A model generated the notes under the pieces. That model was not told the DNA's origin, did no database searches, and saw nothing but the letters and a program-made list of their open reading frames with translations. Below, in pieces: positions 17,737 to 27,486 of a stretch of 64,000 nucleotides of DNA. The stretch is from Algoriphagus locisalis (GTDB lineage Bacteria > Bacteroidota > Bacteroidia > Cytophagales > Cyclobacteriaceae). The stretch lies in contig NZ_FPBF01000003.1 in the NCBI RefSeq assembly GCF_900116615.1, positions 713,431 through 777,430 of the forward strand. The letters run 5' to 3'. Position 1 is the first letter of the stretch. Every line of letters starts with the position of its first letter. Position numbers and translations under genes: made by a program.

Positions 17737-18957
17737 TTATCGCTGATCGTCATCTCCCATCACATCATAGCCTCGCCATTTGAATTCCTCAGCCAATCCT
17801 GAAGCTGCCGGCCAGGCAATTTGATGTTGAGGACTGGCCACCCACTTCATTCGATTCTCTTCGGTATCAAAAGATATTTGGATTTGATAATTGAATTTGG
17901 TTGGTTCTGCTTCTATGCCTTTTGCTTGCTCCTCGGGAAAAAGACGCAGGAGTTTGGAGCTTAAATATCCATCCTGAACTGTCATCGCCGGAACATAAAT
18001 GGAATGATACATTTTTTCGAATGCCTCTGCATTTTCCGGCAACACCACAAAGTCCATCTGTAAAGCCATAGCTTTTGGCTCAGATAGGGCATTCTGGGAA
18101 ATGGAGTTTCTATCAGCAGAGACTGCGACACCGATTACCAACAATTCAAGATCACCTGAACCTGTATTAATCAATGTGATAGTTTCTCCTAATAAGCCTG
18201 TAAATGCATCATCAGCTACCACAGGTTTTGTCACTCCTTCAATCGAAAGATTTCCCTCGCCTTTCATGACATAATAAACTTCCTCCACGCCTTCTAATCT
18301 CCGAGGGCCAACTGATTTCCCCGCGGGAATTACCAGATGATCTACATTGTTCCAATTGGTTTTAAAGACCTCTGGACCAAAAGCTCTTCGCGCCAATGCT
18401 CCATTCCCAACGTAGGGATGATTCTCATCCCGAAGTTTAGCTTGATCAAATTGGTAGGAAACAAAAACAGGAACTTCGTCAATCTCCGCTCCTTCGCGTG
18501 TATCACCCAGGTCAAAGGCATCTCCCTGAGCTTTTCTTTCCGAAACAGCATAATTCAACCATTTCAAAGGTTCATCACCGGAATTATAAATAGCATGGGC
18601 ATCACCTAGTTTGCAGGGCACAGCAACTGGACCTTTCAAGGTAGAAGTACGACCATTCACGGTGAATTCTGCTTCACCTTCGAGAAGTATATACATTTCC
18701 TCAATAGAATGGTGAAAATGGTGACCTATTCCTGATTTAGCCTGTATCTCTCCAGAGTGGAGATAAAGAAAGTTGGTGGAGAGATCATTTCGCCCTACTA
18801 ATTGGGTAAAGCCCATTTTTCCAGCTCCGGCATGTACAGCAGAAAGCTCCCGGTATTTTACGGGATCATTATGAATTATTCGATCTCCAGTATCAGGTTG
18901 CTGAGCCCAAGATGCCAGCGTCGCAAGAGAAATGGCTAAGGTTAAAATAGTTTTCAT
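17737..18957 (-). CDS. Secreted double-cupin protein with C-terminal alpha/beta-barrel-like domain
   Basis: The 406-aa product has a signal peptide (1-18, ending SWAQ). The first cupin spans about residues 60-140 and has GHHFHHSIEEMY, the metal-binding His/Glu pattern, and a later GDAHAIYN histidine. The second cupin (about 195-280) keeps the fold but has mostly lost the histidines (GPRRLEGVEEVYYV). The C-terminal ~100 residues resemble a dimeric alpha/beta-barrel (antibiotic-monooxygenase-like) domain. It lies 68 bp downstream of the PQQ dehydrogenase gene on the same strand, so it is likely cotranscribed. Isomerase or dioxygenase activity cannot be assigned. Confidence 0.75.
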   Translation of the reverse strand: MKTILTLAISLATLASWAQQPDTGDRIIHNDPVKYRELSAVHAGAGKMGFTQLVGRNDLSTNFLYLHSGEIQAKSGIGHHFHHSIEEMYILLEGEAEFTVNGRTSTLKGPVAVPCKLGDAHAIYNSGDEPLKWLNYAVSERKAQGDAFDLGDTREGAEIDEVPVFVSYQFDQAKLRDENHPYVGNGALARRAFGPEVFKTNWNNVDHLVIPAGKSVGPRRLEGVEEVYYVMKGEGNLSIEGVTKPVVADDAFTGLLGETITLINTGSGDLELLVIGVAVSADRNSISQNALSEPKAMALQMDFVVLPENAEAFEKMYHSIYVPAMTVQDGYLSSKLLRLFPEEQAKGIEAEPTKFNYQIQISFDTEENRMKWVASPQHQIAWPAASGLAEEFKWRGYDVMGDDDQR

Positions 18958-19025
18958 GTCATTTTAGGTTTAAGAGATTAAATAGAAGTAATAGGATTAA
19001 GCTGCTCCCTTATCAGTTCAGTTTA

Positions 19026-21269
19026 TTACTCTGGTAGAGAATAAACCACATATCCTTTTGGCAGAGCGCCTGGTCTTTTGGAGAAGTCGTAACTCGAAGG
19101 ATCAAATCGATTGGAAGCATTAATAACTAAATACTGCTTCCCATTTACGACATACATTCCCGGCTGCCCAGTCGATTCGTTATCAAGCGTAGTTTCCCAA
19201 AGGATTTTTCCGTTGTCTGCATCAAATGCATAGACAATACCTCCTTTGCCAGTAGCAAAAACGATGTCCGTAGAAGTGATAACCATTCCTTTTCGAATTG
19301 TTCCACTTGGAGCACCTGTTGTTTTATCTCCTTTGGAAAAAGCAGAATCCAAGCCGATTGGCTGACGCCACTTCACAGTTCCATTATTGAGATCATAAGC
19401 AAAAATGGATGCCCAAGGCGGAGCTGTTAAAGCCTGCCATTCCGTACCGTATGCGGTAGTGTATCTATCCTCTGGATGGACTACATCGGCTGGATAATCC
19501 TCTAAGGGAGCAGCTCGAGTGGTATCATCGGGGATTTTTATACCTCCAGAGGCTACCACAGGACCTGTGATTTCAGGAGCATCTGAAGCAGTCATCATTC
19601 CTCTAAATCGGCTTGGGGACCCGCCGAGGTAGCGGTGCATCGCCAAAATAGTAGCTTCCTCAATATGGACAAAAGCTGGCATTCTGCCTCGTCCTTCCGA
19701 CAGTAAAGTCTTAAATTCATCATAGGAATACCGGGTACCTGCATTGATCAGGGATGGTCCTGCGCCACTTCCTTTCATGCCTTCTCCATGGCAAGTCTGG
19801 CAAGACCCCTCGTAGAGCGTACTTATTTTATTCTTTTCATCATCCGAAAGTACAGGCTCTACAGGAACTACTTTTGAAAGCTTGTAAATCGAAGCATAAT
19901 CCTGAGCCATGATGTACATGATGCCTTTTTCTGGGTTAGTACCCGTATTCCCATAGCTGGCGCCTCCCAATGCTCCAGGCATGGTGATGGTTTCGTACTT
20001 ATCGGAAGGAGGAATATAGAGTGCTGATTTGGCAGTATCCAATCGCTGGTACCATTGTTCCTTTACTTCGTCAGAGAAATAAGGGTTTAAAGTTTCCTTG
20101 GTTACCTCATGTCGAGTAAAATCCGGAATCACTGCGGGAATAGGCTGAGTCGCCCAGGATTTTTCACCTGGCATTTCGCTAGCAGGAAATGGTCTTTCTT
20201 CAATTGGAAAAACAGGCTCTCCAGTATCTCGGTCAAACACAAAAACAAATCCATGCTTGGTAGCTACCGCCACTACATCGATCTCTTTTCCATCCTTATT
20301 TATAGTCAATAATTGTGGAGCTGAGGCTAGATCGTAGTCCCAAAGATCATGATGTACGGTTTGATAATGCCAAAGTCGCTTGCCTGTTTTCGCATCTAAT
20401 GCCACCAGGGAATTTCCAAAAAGACCTGCTCCCTCACGGTCTGCCCCATAGAAATCGTAGGTTGGCGAGCCAACAGGTAAAAACACGATACCCCGTTCTT
20501 CATCCACCGTCATTTCACTCCAAACATTGACGGCTCCTACGTACTTATAAGCATCTTTTGGCCAGGTATCGTAACCAAATTCTCCGGGTTGCGGTATGGT
20601 ATGAAATGTCCATTCCAACTTACCCGTGACCACATTATAAGCCCGCACATAGCCTGGAGGTGAGAAAAAAGTCTCTCCAGGTGCAGAACCCAAAATTACC
20701 AAATCTCCAAATATTACTCCTGGCATCATGGATTGCATCCGACGAATACTGGTTTGGTCGCGATCCAATCCCACACGTAAATCTACATATCCGCCAGTTC
20801 CAAAATCAGTGATGCTTTGCCCTGTGAGCGCATCGATTTCCTGGAGCGAATTATTCAAAGTGAACACAAGTCTTTTATCGCTTTTGTCCTCGCTTTCCCA
20901 GTAGTTTATCCCCCTTCTGGACAAACCTCTCAAATCAGTATGTATCCAGATTTCTTTCCCTGTAACTGCATTCAGTGCAATGAGAGAATTGTTTTTCCCA
21001 TATACATACATGATGGTATCAACTACAATCGGGCTAAAACTGTAGAAATTATTATCCTCGATGGGATAATTCCAGGCTATTTCTAGCTGGTTCACATTTT
21101 CTTTAGTGATCTGTGAACCATTGAAAAACTTGGATTGGTCTGGACTTCCTCCGTAGTGTGACCAGGTGGTGTGTTCACTTTTTTGGTCTGGAGAACAACT
21201 GAAATTAGTCCCGAGAAGTAGTGCGAGACTGATACTGGTTAATAGGCTTAGGGTCTTTTGGGTTTTCAT
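19026..21269 (-). CDS. PQQ-dependent dehydrogenase with c-type heme motif (quinohemoprotein)
   Basis: The 747-aa product has an N-terminal lipoprotein-like signal (LLGTNFSCSPDQ, cysteine near residue 26). It carries a PQQ eight-bladed propeller: WSHYGGSPDQSKF near the start, WHYQTVHHDLWDYDLASAP in the middle, and late propeller blades with IVYAFDADNGKILWET. A heme-c site CQTCHG lies in the linker near residue 490, so the enzyme should oxidise an alcohol or aldose and pass electrons through the heme. Membrane glucose dehydrogenase-like enzymes are the nearest recognisable family. The substrate is inferred only as a sugar or alcohol. The cupin gene follows. Confidence 0.9.
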   Translation of the reverse strand: MKTQKTLSLLTSISLALLLGTNFSCSPDQKSEHTTWSHYGGSPDQSKFFNGSQITKENVNQLEIAWNYPIEDNNFYSFSPIVVDTIMYVYGKNNSLIALNAVTGKEIWIHTDLRGLSRRGINYWESEDKSDKRLVFTLNNSLQEIDALTGQSITDFGTGGYVDLRVGLDRDQTSIRRMQSMMPGVIFGDLVILGSAPGETFFSPPGYVRAYNVVTGKLEWTFHTIPQPGEFGYDTWPKDAYKYVGAVNVWSEMTVDEERGIVFLPVGSPTYDFYGADREGAGLFGNSLVALDAKTGKRLWHYQTVHHDLWDYDLASAPQLLTINKDGKEIDVVAVATKHGFVFVFDRDTGEPVFPIEERPFPASEMPGEKSWATQPIPAVIPDFTRHEVTKETLNPYFSDEVKEQWYQRLDTAKSALYIPPSDKYETITMPGALGGASYGNTGTNPEKGIMYIMAQDYASIYKLSKVVPVEPVLSDDEKNKISTLYEGSCQTCHGEGMKGSGAGPSLINAGTRYSYDEFKTLLSEGRGRMPAFVHIEEATILAMHRYLGGSPSRFRGMMTASDAPEITGPVVASGGIKIPDDTTRAAPLEDYPADVVHPEDRYTTAYGTEWQALTAPPWASIFAYDLNNGTVKWRQPIGLDSAFSKGDKTTGAPSGTIRKGMVITSTDIVFATGKGGIVYAFDADNGKILWETTLDNESTGQPGMYVVNGKQYLVINASNRFDPSSYDFSKRPGALPKGYVVYSLPE

Positions 21270-21518
21270 TTTATATAATGAATAAATTTTGCATAAAGCT
21301 AACTTATCAATATATACTTCGCCACTACCAATTCCAAGATTAATTATATGACTGCTAGAATTTAAGTTGGAATTGGCACCCTAACTTTTTCTAGTCAAAC
21401 CTAAAAATCCTTATATACTAATAAAAAGACATTAGCTGGCTCCTCTAATTGGTTAGAGAACACGAACTAAAACTTAATTATAAAGAGCAATCATTTGTTC
21501 TAAAATGCTGGAGAAAGC

Positions 21519-22535
21519 TTAAACACCAGACTTCACCTGTATGAGTTCAATAGTATTTTCGGCAACTTCTATCGGATTAATGAGGGCACGACCCATTCCT
21601 TCCCAATGCACTTTCATTTTATCACCAGTTTGCAATTTGATACCAGCACCGAAGCTGAAAGCCCCTGTTCCATAAAAATGGACATGTGCCTGAAGTGGCT
21701 GACGATGATCCGGATATTTGAAATGATGGTACTCCAAATTCGATAAACTGTGCGCCATATTAATTTCACCAGTCTTTATGTCTGATGTCCACAAAACTTC
21801 TTCATGGCGGGAAACCGTTACCACTCCATTTAGGTCAGAAAAATCATCTGTAAGTACTAATTCAGGTCCGATAGAACAAGTTCGCAACTTGGAAGGAGCT
21901 AGGTAGAGGTAATTCTTCTTTTCCATCACATGATCAGAAAATTCATTACCTGTAGTAAAACCAATTCGGACAGGCTGTCCATTGCTGTCAACAAGGTAAA
22001 CACCTGCTATCTCAGGCTCTTCTCCCCCATCGTCTCCAAAATCAGGAACTTCCAACGCTTCACCATGAGCTTTGAGAATAGATCCAGTTCCTTTATAAAA
22101 CCATTCTGGTTGAATACCAACCTGCCCATCTGCTGGCTTCCCTCCTTCAACTCCCCATTGATAGACTTTCATGCTGTCCGTTAGCGAATTTCCGGCCTCA
22201 CTTTGGTGCATCACATTTCTGTTCATAGCACTACTATGGTGTGTCAGCCCTGTACCAGAAACTATGCAATTGGATGGTATATCTGGATTATCAAATGAAG
22301 GCAATAACTTCCATTCACTTAAACCATTATAAACTTGATCGTATTCGATCTTAAAAGTGGAGAGCTGGTGTTCTAAAAGCGCATGAACGGAAATTCCTGA
22401 TTCTAGCGATTTTGTTACCAATTGGTAGATTGACGTGAATTCATTCACTAAAACCAAAAAAGGTTCTTGAACTACTGCTATTTTCCGTCCTTCTGCAGGA
22501 TGTCTAAGTTGTACTAATCGGGTCTTATCGTTCAT
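21519..22535 (-). CDS. AraD1/GguC-family protein (FAH-fold)
   Basis: The 338-aa product resembles AraD1/GguC proteins, relatives of fumarylacetoacetate hydrolase involved in or linked to sugar-acid (L-arabonate-type) metabolism. It begins RLVQLRHP and shows VSGTGLTHHSSA, QPEWFYKGTGS, and GDDGGEEPEIAGVYLV, with the acidic metal-binding pattern of the fold. The ATG at 22535 is preferred over an in-frame codon at 22586, because the longer form would overlap the upstream gene and adds an unrelated N-terminus. It follows the FAD/Fe-S gene after 29 bp, so the two are probably cotranscribed. A lyase or dehydratase role is inferred. Confidence 0.8.
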   Translation of the reverse strand: MNDKTRLVQLRHPAEGRKIAVVQEPFLVLVNEFTSIYQLVTKSLESGISVHALLEHQLSTFKIEYDQVYNGLSEWKLLPSFDNPDIPSNCIVSGTGLTHHSSAMNRNVMHQSEAGNSLTDSMKVYQWGVEGGKPADGQVGIQPEWFYKGTGSILKAHGEALEVPDFGDDGGEEPEIAGVYLVDSNGQPVRIGFTTGNEFSDHVMEKKNYLYLAPSKLRTCSIGPELVLTDDFSDLNGVVTVSRHEEVLWTSDIKTGEINMAHSLSNLEYHHFKYPDHRQPLQAHVHFYGTGAFSFGAGIKLQTGDKMKVHWEGMGRALINPIEVAENTIELIQVKSGV

Positions 22536-22564
22536 AATATGTTGAGTTAAAAATGTAATAGTAA

Positions 22565-25510
22565 TTAGGAAATCAAAGCTTCCCATAAAATTTCCACTGG
22601 GTGCTTGGCTTTCCTGCCCGTCCCGTCAGCAATCTGATGACGGCAAGAGGTACCCGGTGCTGCAATAATTGTTTCGGCATCAGCCTTTCTAACTGCTGGA
22701 AAGAGCACCAATTCTCCCACTTGCTGGGAAACCTCGTAATGCTCCGCTTCATAGCCAAAGCTTCCGGCCATCCCACAGCATCCGCTCGGGATAGTTTCTA
22801 CAGAGTAATTTGCAGGAAATGAAAGTATCTTTTGGGTCCAAGTCATGGAAGAAAGAGCCTTCTGATGGCAATGTCCATGAAGTTTTATCTTCTGATTTTT
22901 AGTAGTAAACAAATCTGAAGTGATATTCCCGGCAGCAATTTCCTGAGCCAAAAACTCATCGATCAACTTCACATGAAATTTCAATTTCTTGGCAGCCTCC
23001 ACCAATTCTTTTTTAACAATCCGGGGATATTCATCCCGAAAACTCAAAATAGCGGATGGCTCCAAACCGATTAGAGGGGTATTCCCATCAATCAGCTTCT
23101 CAAAAACCTTCACATTAGCCTCTGCATGTTTTTTGGCTTTTGGCAGCAAACCCTTAGAAAGTGCAGATCTACCGCTTTCCTCATGATCCACGATTTTCAC
23201 CTCATATCCAAGCTTTTTGAGGAGTGAAATCGCTTTAATCCCGATCTCAGTATCATTGTGGTTGGTGAATTCATCTACGAAGAAGTAAACTGACTTGATC
23301 TGCTTTGCAGCTGTTGGCAGCGACTCATAATTCCTCTTATACCATTTTCGCAGGCTGACTTTACTGATTTCAGGTAGATTTCGATTTGGGGCTACGCCCA
23401 AAACAGACTTCATCAACCCACCAATCAAGCTATTACTCAGCATGAAATTGGCCAATCCTCCGGTTTTCGAGCCAAATTCATTCAGTTCATTGATGTAAGC
23501 AAAAGCTCGTGAGCGAAGCGGAATGCCGTTCGTTTTTTGGTATTGATACAGGAATTCGGCTTTCATACTGGACATGTCCACATTGGAAGGACATTCTGCT
23601 GTACATCCTTTGCAGGAAAGACACAAATCCATCGCCTCCTTGATTTCGGGATGGTTAAAAGCATTCTCCTTTTTATCCATAGTGAGAAACTCACGGAGCG
23701 TATTGGCTCGACCTCGAGTAGTATCCTTTTCATTTCTAGTAGCCATGTAGCTTGGACACATGGTACCACCAGAGCCTGGAAGTTTACGGCAGTCACCCGA
23801 TCCGTTACACTTTTCTGCCAAGCGAAGAATCCCTCCTACATTAGAAAAATCCATCAAAGTATCGTGAACTGGAGTCTCCATATCCGGCTCATAACGCAGA
23901 AACTTGTTCATCGGCGCAGCATCCACGATTTTCCCCGGATTGAAAATATTCTGAGGATCCCATGAGAATTTGATCCTTCGGAAAAGCTCATAGTTCTTTT
24001 CCCCAACCATCAGAGGAATAAAAGCAGCCCGTACTCTTCCATCTCCATGTTCACCAGAAAGTGAGCCTTGGTATTTCTTCACCAACTCAGCAGAAGCTTT
24101 TGAAATCTTATAAAACTCCTCCACATCCTTTGACTTCTTCAGATCCAAAATGGGTCTCAAATGTATCTCTCCAGCACCTGCATGGGCATAATAAACGGGT
24201 TTTTGCTTAAACCCATTCATCATTTCGGCCACCTCATCCATATATTCCGCCAGATCTTCAATATCCACGGCCGTATCTTCAATACAGGCGACTGCCTTCG
24301 CATCACCCGGTATATTTGCCAGAAGCCCCAATCCCGCTGAACGAAGTGCCCAAGCAGTTGAAACCATCGCAGGTTCAATGATCGGATATGCATAGCCAAG
24401 ACCAGTTTCTATCAAATCATCCACCAATGCTTTGCCTTTGGCCATAGCTTCTTCCAGCGTTTGACCACGAAACTCCACCATCAAAATAGCCTCAGGATCA
24501 CCTTCTACAAAATATCGGTTTTTGCTGTATTCAATACTTTCCTTGGTACAGTCCAAAATAATCTTATCCATCAACTCAACCGCCGTAGCTGGATGCTTCA
24601 TGGCCGTCTGTGCAGAAACCATACTTTGATGAATCGTTTCAAAATGCGCTGCAACTACGATTTCTACAGGTTCAGGAAGTGGATCCAAACTGATTTTGAT
24701 TTCAGTAGTGAAAGCCAAAGTCCCCTCAGAACCACTAAGCAAATTGCAGAAATTGAATTTTTCTTCCCCTTCGAAAATATCAGCCTTCAACAATTCATCT
24801 ACCGCATAACCGGTATTTCTTCTATGGATTGACTTTTTGGGAAATTGCGCGTGAATCTCTTGTCTAGCCTCTTCATCACTTAATTCCTCCAGGACTTTTC
24901 TATAAATATCCCCTTCCAATGATTTCAGTTTTGTCTTCTCTTCAAACTCATCTTTGGTAAGTGCCTCAAACTTCACCGGATTCCCATCGCTCAAAATCGT
25001 ATCCAATGAAATGACTTTATCTCGTGTCACTCCGTAAACAATCGATGTGGTTCCAGAAGAATTATTCCCGACCATCCCGCCAATCATGGCACGATTCGCA
25101 GTAGAAGTAATCGGACTGAAGAAGAGTCCGTGCGGCTTCAAATAGCGATTAAGCTCGTCGCGTACCACTCCAGGCTGCACACGCACCCAACGCTCTTCTA
25201 CATTCAACTCCAATATTTTGGTGAAATGTTTGGAAACATCCACCACAATTCCGTTTCCTACACATTGTCCTGAAAGGGAAGTTCCGGCAGTTCTTGGGAT
25301 CAGAGAAGTGCCGTTTTTGAAAGCAAAAAGTATTAGCTTCTGGATATCTGATTCGGATTTTGGAAAAGCTACTGCCAAAGGCATCTCCCTGTAAACGGAA
25401 GCATCTGTGGCGTAAAGGGTCTTTGTCAAAGAATCAAATTGCAAGGTTCCCTCCAATTGGGCGGAAAGCTCCTGAATCAAAGGCAATAGGTTAGGTAGGT
25501 CTGAACTCAT
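22565..25510 (-). CDS. FAD-binding and Fe-S oxidoreductase (D-lactate/2-hydroxyacid dehydrogenase-like)
   Basis: The 981-aa product fuses a glycolate-oxidase-subunit-D-like FAD domain with a GlpC-like Fe-S/CCG domain. The FAD part (about residues 40-530) shows PRTAGTSLSGQCVG and GGMVGNNSSGT. The Fe-S segments CLSCKGCTAECP and the nearby CNGSGDC region lie near 560-660. The CCG motifs GHCHQKAL and SGCCGMAGSFGYE are near the C-terminus. Such fusions oxidise D-lactate, D-2-hydroxyglutarate or similar 2-hydroxyacids and feed the quinone pool. The ATG at 25510 is used rather than a TTG two codons upstream. The substrate is unknown; linkage to the AraD1-like gene suggests a sugar-derived hydroxyacid. 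Confidence 0.9.
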   Translation of the reverse strand: MSSDLPNLLPLIQELSAQLEGTLQFDSLTKTLYATDASVYREMPLAVAFPKSESDIQKLILFAFKNGTSLIPRTAGTSLSGQCVGNGIVVDVSKHFTKILELNVEERWVRVQPGVVRDELNRYLKPHGLFFSPITSTANRAMIGGMVGNNSSGTTSIVYGVTRDKVISLDTILSDGNPVKFEALTKDEFEEKTKLKSLEGDIYRKVLEELSDEEARQEIHAQFPKKSIHRRNTGYAVDELLKADIFEGEEKFNFCNLLSGSEGTLAFTTEIKISLDPLPEPVEIVVAAHFETIHQSMVSAQTAMKHPATAVELMDKIILDCTKESIEYSKNRYFVEGDPEAILMVEFRGQTLEEAMAKGKALVDDLIETGLGYAYPIIEPAMVSTAWALRSAGLGLLANIPGDAKAVACIEDTAVDIEDLAEYMDEVAEMMNGFKQKPVYYAHAGAGEIHLRPILDLKKSKDVEEFYKISKASAELVKKYQGSLSGEHGDGRVRAAFIPLMVGEKNYELFRRIKFSWDPQNIFNPGKIVDAAPMNKFLRYEPDMETPVHDTLMDFSNVGGILRLAEKCNGSGDCRKLPGSGGTMCPSYMATRNEKDTTRGRANTLREFLTMDKKENAFNHPEIKEAMDLCLSCKGCTAECPSNVDMSSMKAEFLYQYQKTNGIPLRSRAFAYINELNEFGSKTGGLANFMLSNSLIGGLMKSVLGVAPNRNLPEISKVSLRKWYKRNYESLPTAAKQIKSVYFFVDEFTNHNDTEIGIKAISLLKKLGYEVKIVDHEESGRSALSKGLLPKAKKHAEANVKVFEKLIDGNTPLIGLEPSAILSFRDEYPRIVKKELVEAAKKLKFHVKLIDEFLAQEIAAGNITSDLFTTKNQKIKLHGHCHQKALSSMTWTQKILSFPANYSVETIPSGCCGMAGSFGYEAEHYEVSQQVGELVLFPAVRKADAETIIAAPGTSCRHQIADGTGRKAKHPVEILWEALIS

Positions 25511-25516
25511 GTTCAA

Positions 25517-25696
25517 AAATAACCCGATGAGATGGATTTAGGGAAAAGTTGGGAAAAAGAATTTGGAAATGGACAAGGCTCAATGTGCAAGATTCAATTA
25601 TCAAAGCTTTTCCCACGGGTAAATTGAATTTGCTCATTGAAAATTGATTATTGATCATTTCCCTCTTTTCTTTACAGCAAATACCAAATCACCTTC
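25517..25696. other. Intergenic spacer with ATTGA/TGATC-type repeat words
   Basis: The 186-bp gap between divergent genes contains AATTGAATTTGCTCATTGAA followed by imperfect repetitions of ATTGATTATTGATCATT. Similar words occur as interspersed spacer elements in Bacteroidota. No ORF, RNA or terminator was found. It must contain the promoters for both flanking genes, but none is clear. Confidence 0.4.
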
Positions 25697-26467
25697 ATGT
25701 TTTTCTATTTCTCCCAATTTCTGAGCTTTTTGGCTATGCCGCTAACAATTATCTCACTTTTATGGGTTTTTGGACTGCTCTACATCAAGAGAAAATGGGG
25801 GAAAAGATGTCTTTGGATTGGTTTGATTTTACTCTGGTTTTTTTCCAATCAGTTTATCTCCAATCAAGCCATGCTAGCTTGGGAACCCGATTTCAAGGAG
25901 TTTTCCGAAATCAAAAACCATGAAATCGGCATAGTACTTACGGGGGTAACGAACTTAAGCAAAACCGCATATGACCGCACTTTCTTCAACAAAGGCGCTG
26001 ACAGGATTACCCATGCCTTGCAGCTATATCGCATGGGCAAAATCAAAAAAATACTCATCACCGGTGGACAAGGCTTAAACCCTGTCAATCCCCAATCGGA
26101 AGCTGAGCTTTTACAGCGTTTTCTAATTATGACAGGAGTTCCCGCAGAGGACATCATGATCGAAGATCAATCGAAAAACACTGCGCAAAACGCAGCATTT
26201 ACTAAGGATTTTTTTGTTACAAAGGGAATCGATACTAATCAAGAATTTCTATTAATCACCTCAGCTTTTCACATGTATCGAGCGAAAGGCTGCTTCGACA
26301 AAGTTGGGTTGAAAACAGAAACATTTCCTACAGATTACTATAGCCACGATACAAAATATGATCTTCCAGCATTTTTATATCCAGGCCCTTCTTCCATTGA
26401 AAACTGGCACAAACTGTCGAAGGAATGGATTGGGATTTTGGTATATAAGATGGTCGGGTATATTTGA
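25697..26467 (+). CDS. YdcF family protein (DUF218), membrane-associated
   Basis: The 256-aa product has two N-terminal membrane segments (about residues 5-30 and 35-55), then the DUF218/YdcF domain. Its typical motifs are GIVLTGV, ILITGGQGLNP, and the EDQSKNTAQNA block near residue 160, followed by ITSAFHMYRAK. Related proteins include E. coli SanA and ElyC, which affect envelope integrity, and YdcF, which binds S-adenosylmethionine. The exact role is unknown. It is followed by the DUF72 gene after 26 bp, a probable operon. Confidence 0.87.
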   Translation: MFFYFSQFLSFLAMPLTIISLLWVFGLLYIKRKWGKRCLWIGLILLWFFSNQFISNQAMLAWEPDFKEFSEIKNHEIGIVLTGVTNLSKTAYDRTFFNKGADRITHALQLYRMGKIKKILITGGQGLNPVNPQSEAELLQRFLIMTGVPAEDIMIEDQSKNTAQNAAFTKDFFVTKGIDTNQEFLLITSAFHMYRAKGCFDKVGLKTETFPTDYYSHDTKYDLPAFLYPGPSSIENWHKLSKEWIGILVYKMVGYI

Positions 26468-26493
26468 GATAATTAAACTCAAACTTACCAACT

Positions 26494-27378
26494 ATGAAAT
26501 TTGGCAGAACTGAACACCCTGAGAAAATTGACTTCGCCTTACCACCTGATCATCCAGATACGGCTGAGACACTTAAGAAATATAAGAGCGATGCTCCATT
26601 TGAAGTTTACGTGGGATGTGCCAAATGGAACAAAGCTGATCTTAAAGGTTTCTATCCAAGAGGCACAAAAGATGAGTTGACATATTATTCAAGGCAGTTT
26701 AATTCTATTGAGCTCAATGCGACTTTTTACAACTCACCCGACAAAAATCAGGTTGTGCAATGGAAAGAGAAAACTCCAGAAGACTTTAAGTTCTTTCCAA
26801 AAATTCCTCAGTCTGTAAGTCACTATCGCAGACTTAATGATGTTAAGAATTTGACTGAAGATTTTGCTGACTCGGTAAGTATGTTTGAAGAAAAACTCGG
26901 CATGGTCTTCCTACAAATGATTGACAATTTCAAACCAAAATTTATTGATCGGGTAGAAAGTTTTGCGCAGAATTTCCCCAAAGGAGTTCCGCTGGCAATC
27001 GAGGTTCGTAATGAAGATTGGTTCAAAGGAGAAGTCTTCGATGCTTATTTCGATATTCTAAAGAAAAATAATATCACAAATATCATCGTGGACGCCGCAG
27101 CTCGAAGGGACATGCTTCATATGCGTCTGTCTAATGATGCCGCTTTCATCCGATATGTTGGCGCAAATCATAAAAGTGATTACTCCCGACTTGAAGATTG
27201 GGTTGAAAGAATCAAAGTCTGGAGATCTCATGGCCTTCAAAAACTTTACTTTTTCATTCACCAAAACATCGAAAAGGAATCGCCTCTTCTTGCAGAACAT
27301 TTCATCAAACTGCTAAACTCAGAACTTGGACTATCCCTGAAAATCCCTAATTCTCCAGACAATCCTTTTGGATTTTAG
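26494..27378 (+). CDS. DUF72 domain-containing protein
   Basis: The 294-aa product matches the DUF72 (YecE-like) family, a TIM-barrel-like protein. Signatures are VYVGCAKWNKADLKGFYP near residue 40, FNSIELNATFYNSP, FFPKIPQSVSH, and LAIEVRNEDWF. No reaction is established for the family. It is encoded 26 bp after ydcF and precedes an ATPase gene with a separate, repeat-rich promoter region. Confidence 0.88.
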   Translation: MKFGRTEHPEKIDFALPPDHPDTAETLKKYKSDAPFEVYVGCAKWNKADLKGFYPRGTKDELTYYSRQFNSIELNATFYNSPDKNQVVQWKEKTPEDFKFFPKIPQSVSHYRRLNDVKNLTEDFADSVSMFEEKLGMVFLQMIDNFKPKFIDRVESFAQNFPKGVPLAIEVRNEDWFKGEVFDAYFDILKKNNITNIIVDAAARRDMLHMRLSNDAAFIRYVGANHKSDYSRLEDWVERIKVWRSHGLQKLYFFIHQNIEKESPLLAEHFIKLLNSELGLSLKIPNSPDNPFGF

Positions 27379-27423
27379 GACTCATTCTAAAAAGCTGGTG
27401 ATTAGTAGTTAATTCAAGAATTT

Positions 27424-27470
27424 ATTACGTAATTTACGTAACGTTATTTACGTAACGCACTTTGCGTAAT
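27424..27470. promoter_or_regulatory. Cluster of TTACGTAA palindromes upstream of the ATPase gene
   Basis: Three exact TTACGTAA 8-mers lie at 27425-27432, 27434-27441 and 27448-27455, with a related TTTGCGTAAT at about 27461-27470. The first site begins 62 bp and the last exact site ends 31 bp before the ATPase start codon. Such clustering looks like binding sites of a dimeric regulator. The regulator is unknown. Confidence 0.5.
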
Positions 27471-27486
27471 CAATGATGTAATTATT

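Noticed and set aside
27424..27470. Possible CRISPR or replication-origin iterons
   Set aside because: The units are 8-bp palindromes with unequal short spacing, no spacers of CRISPR length, and no replication initiator gene nearby.
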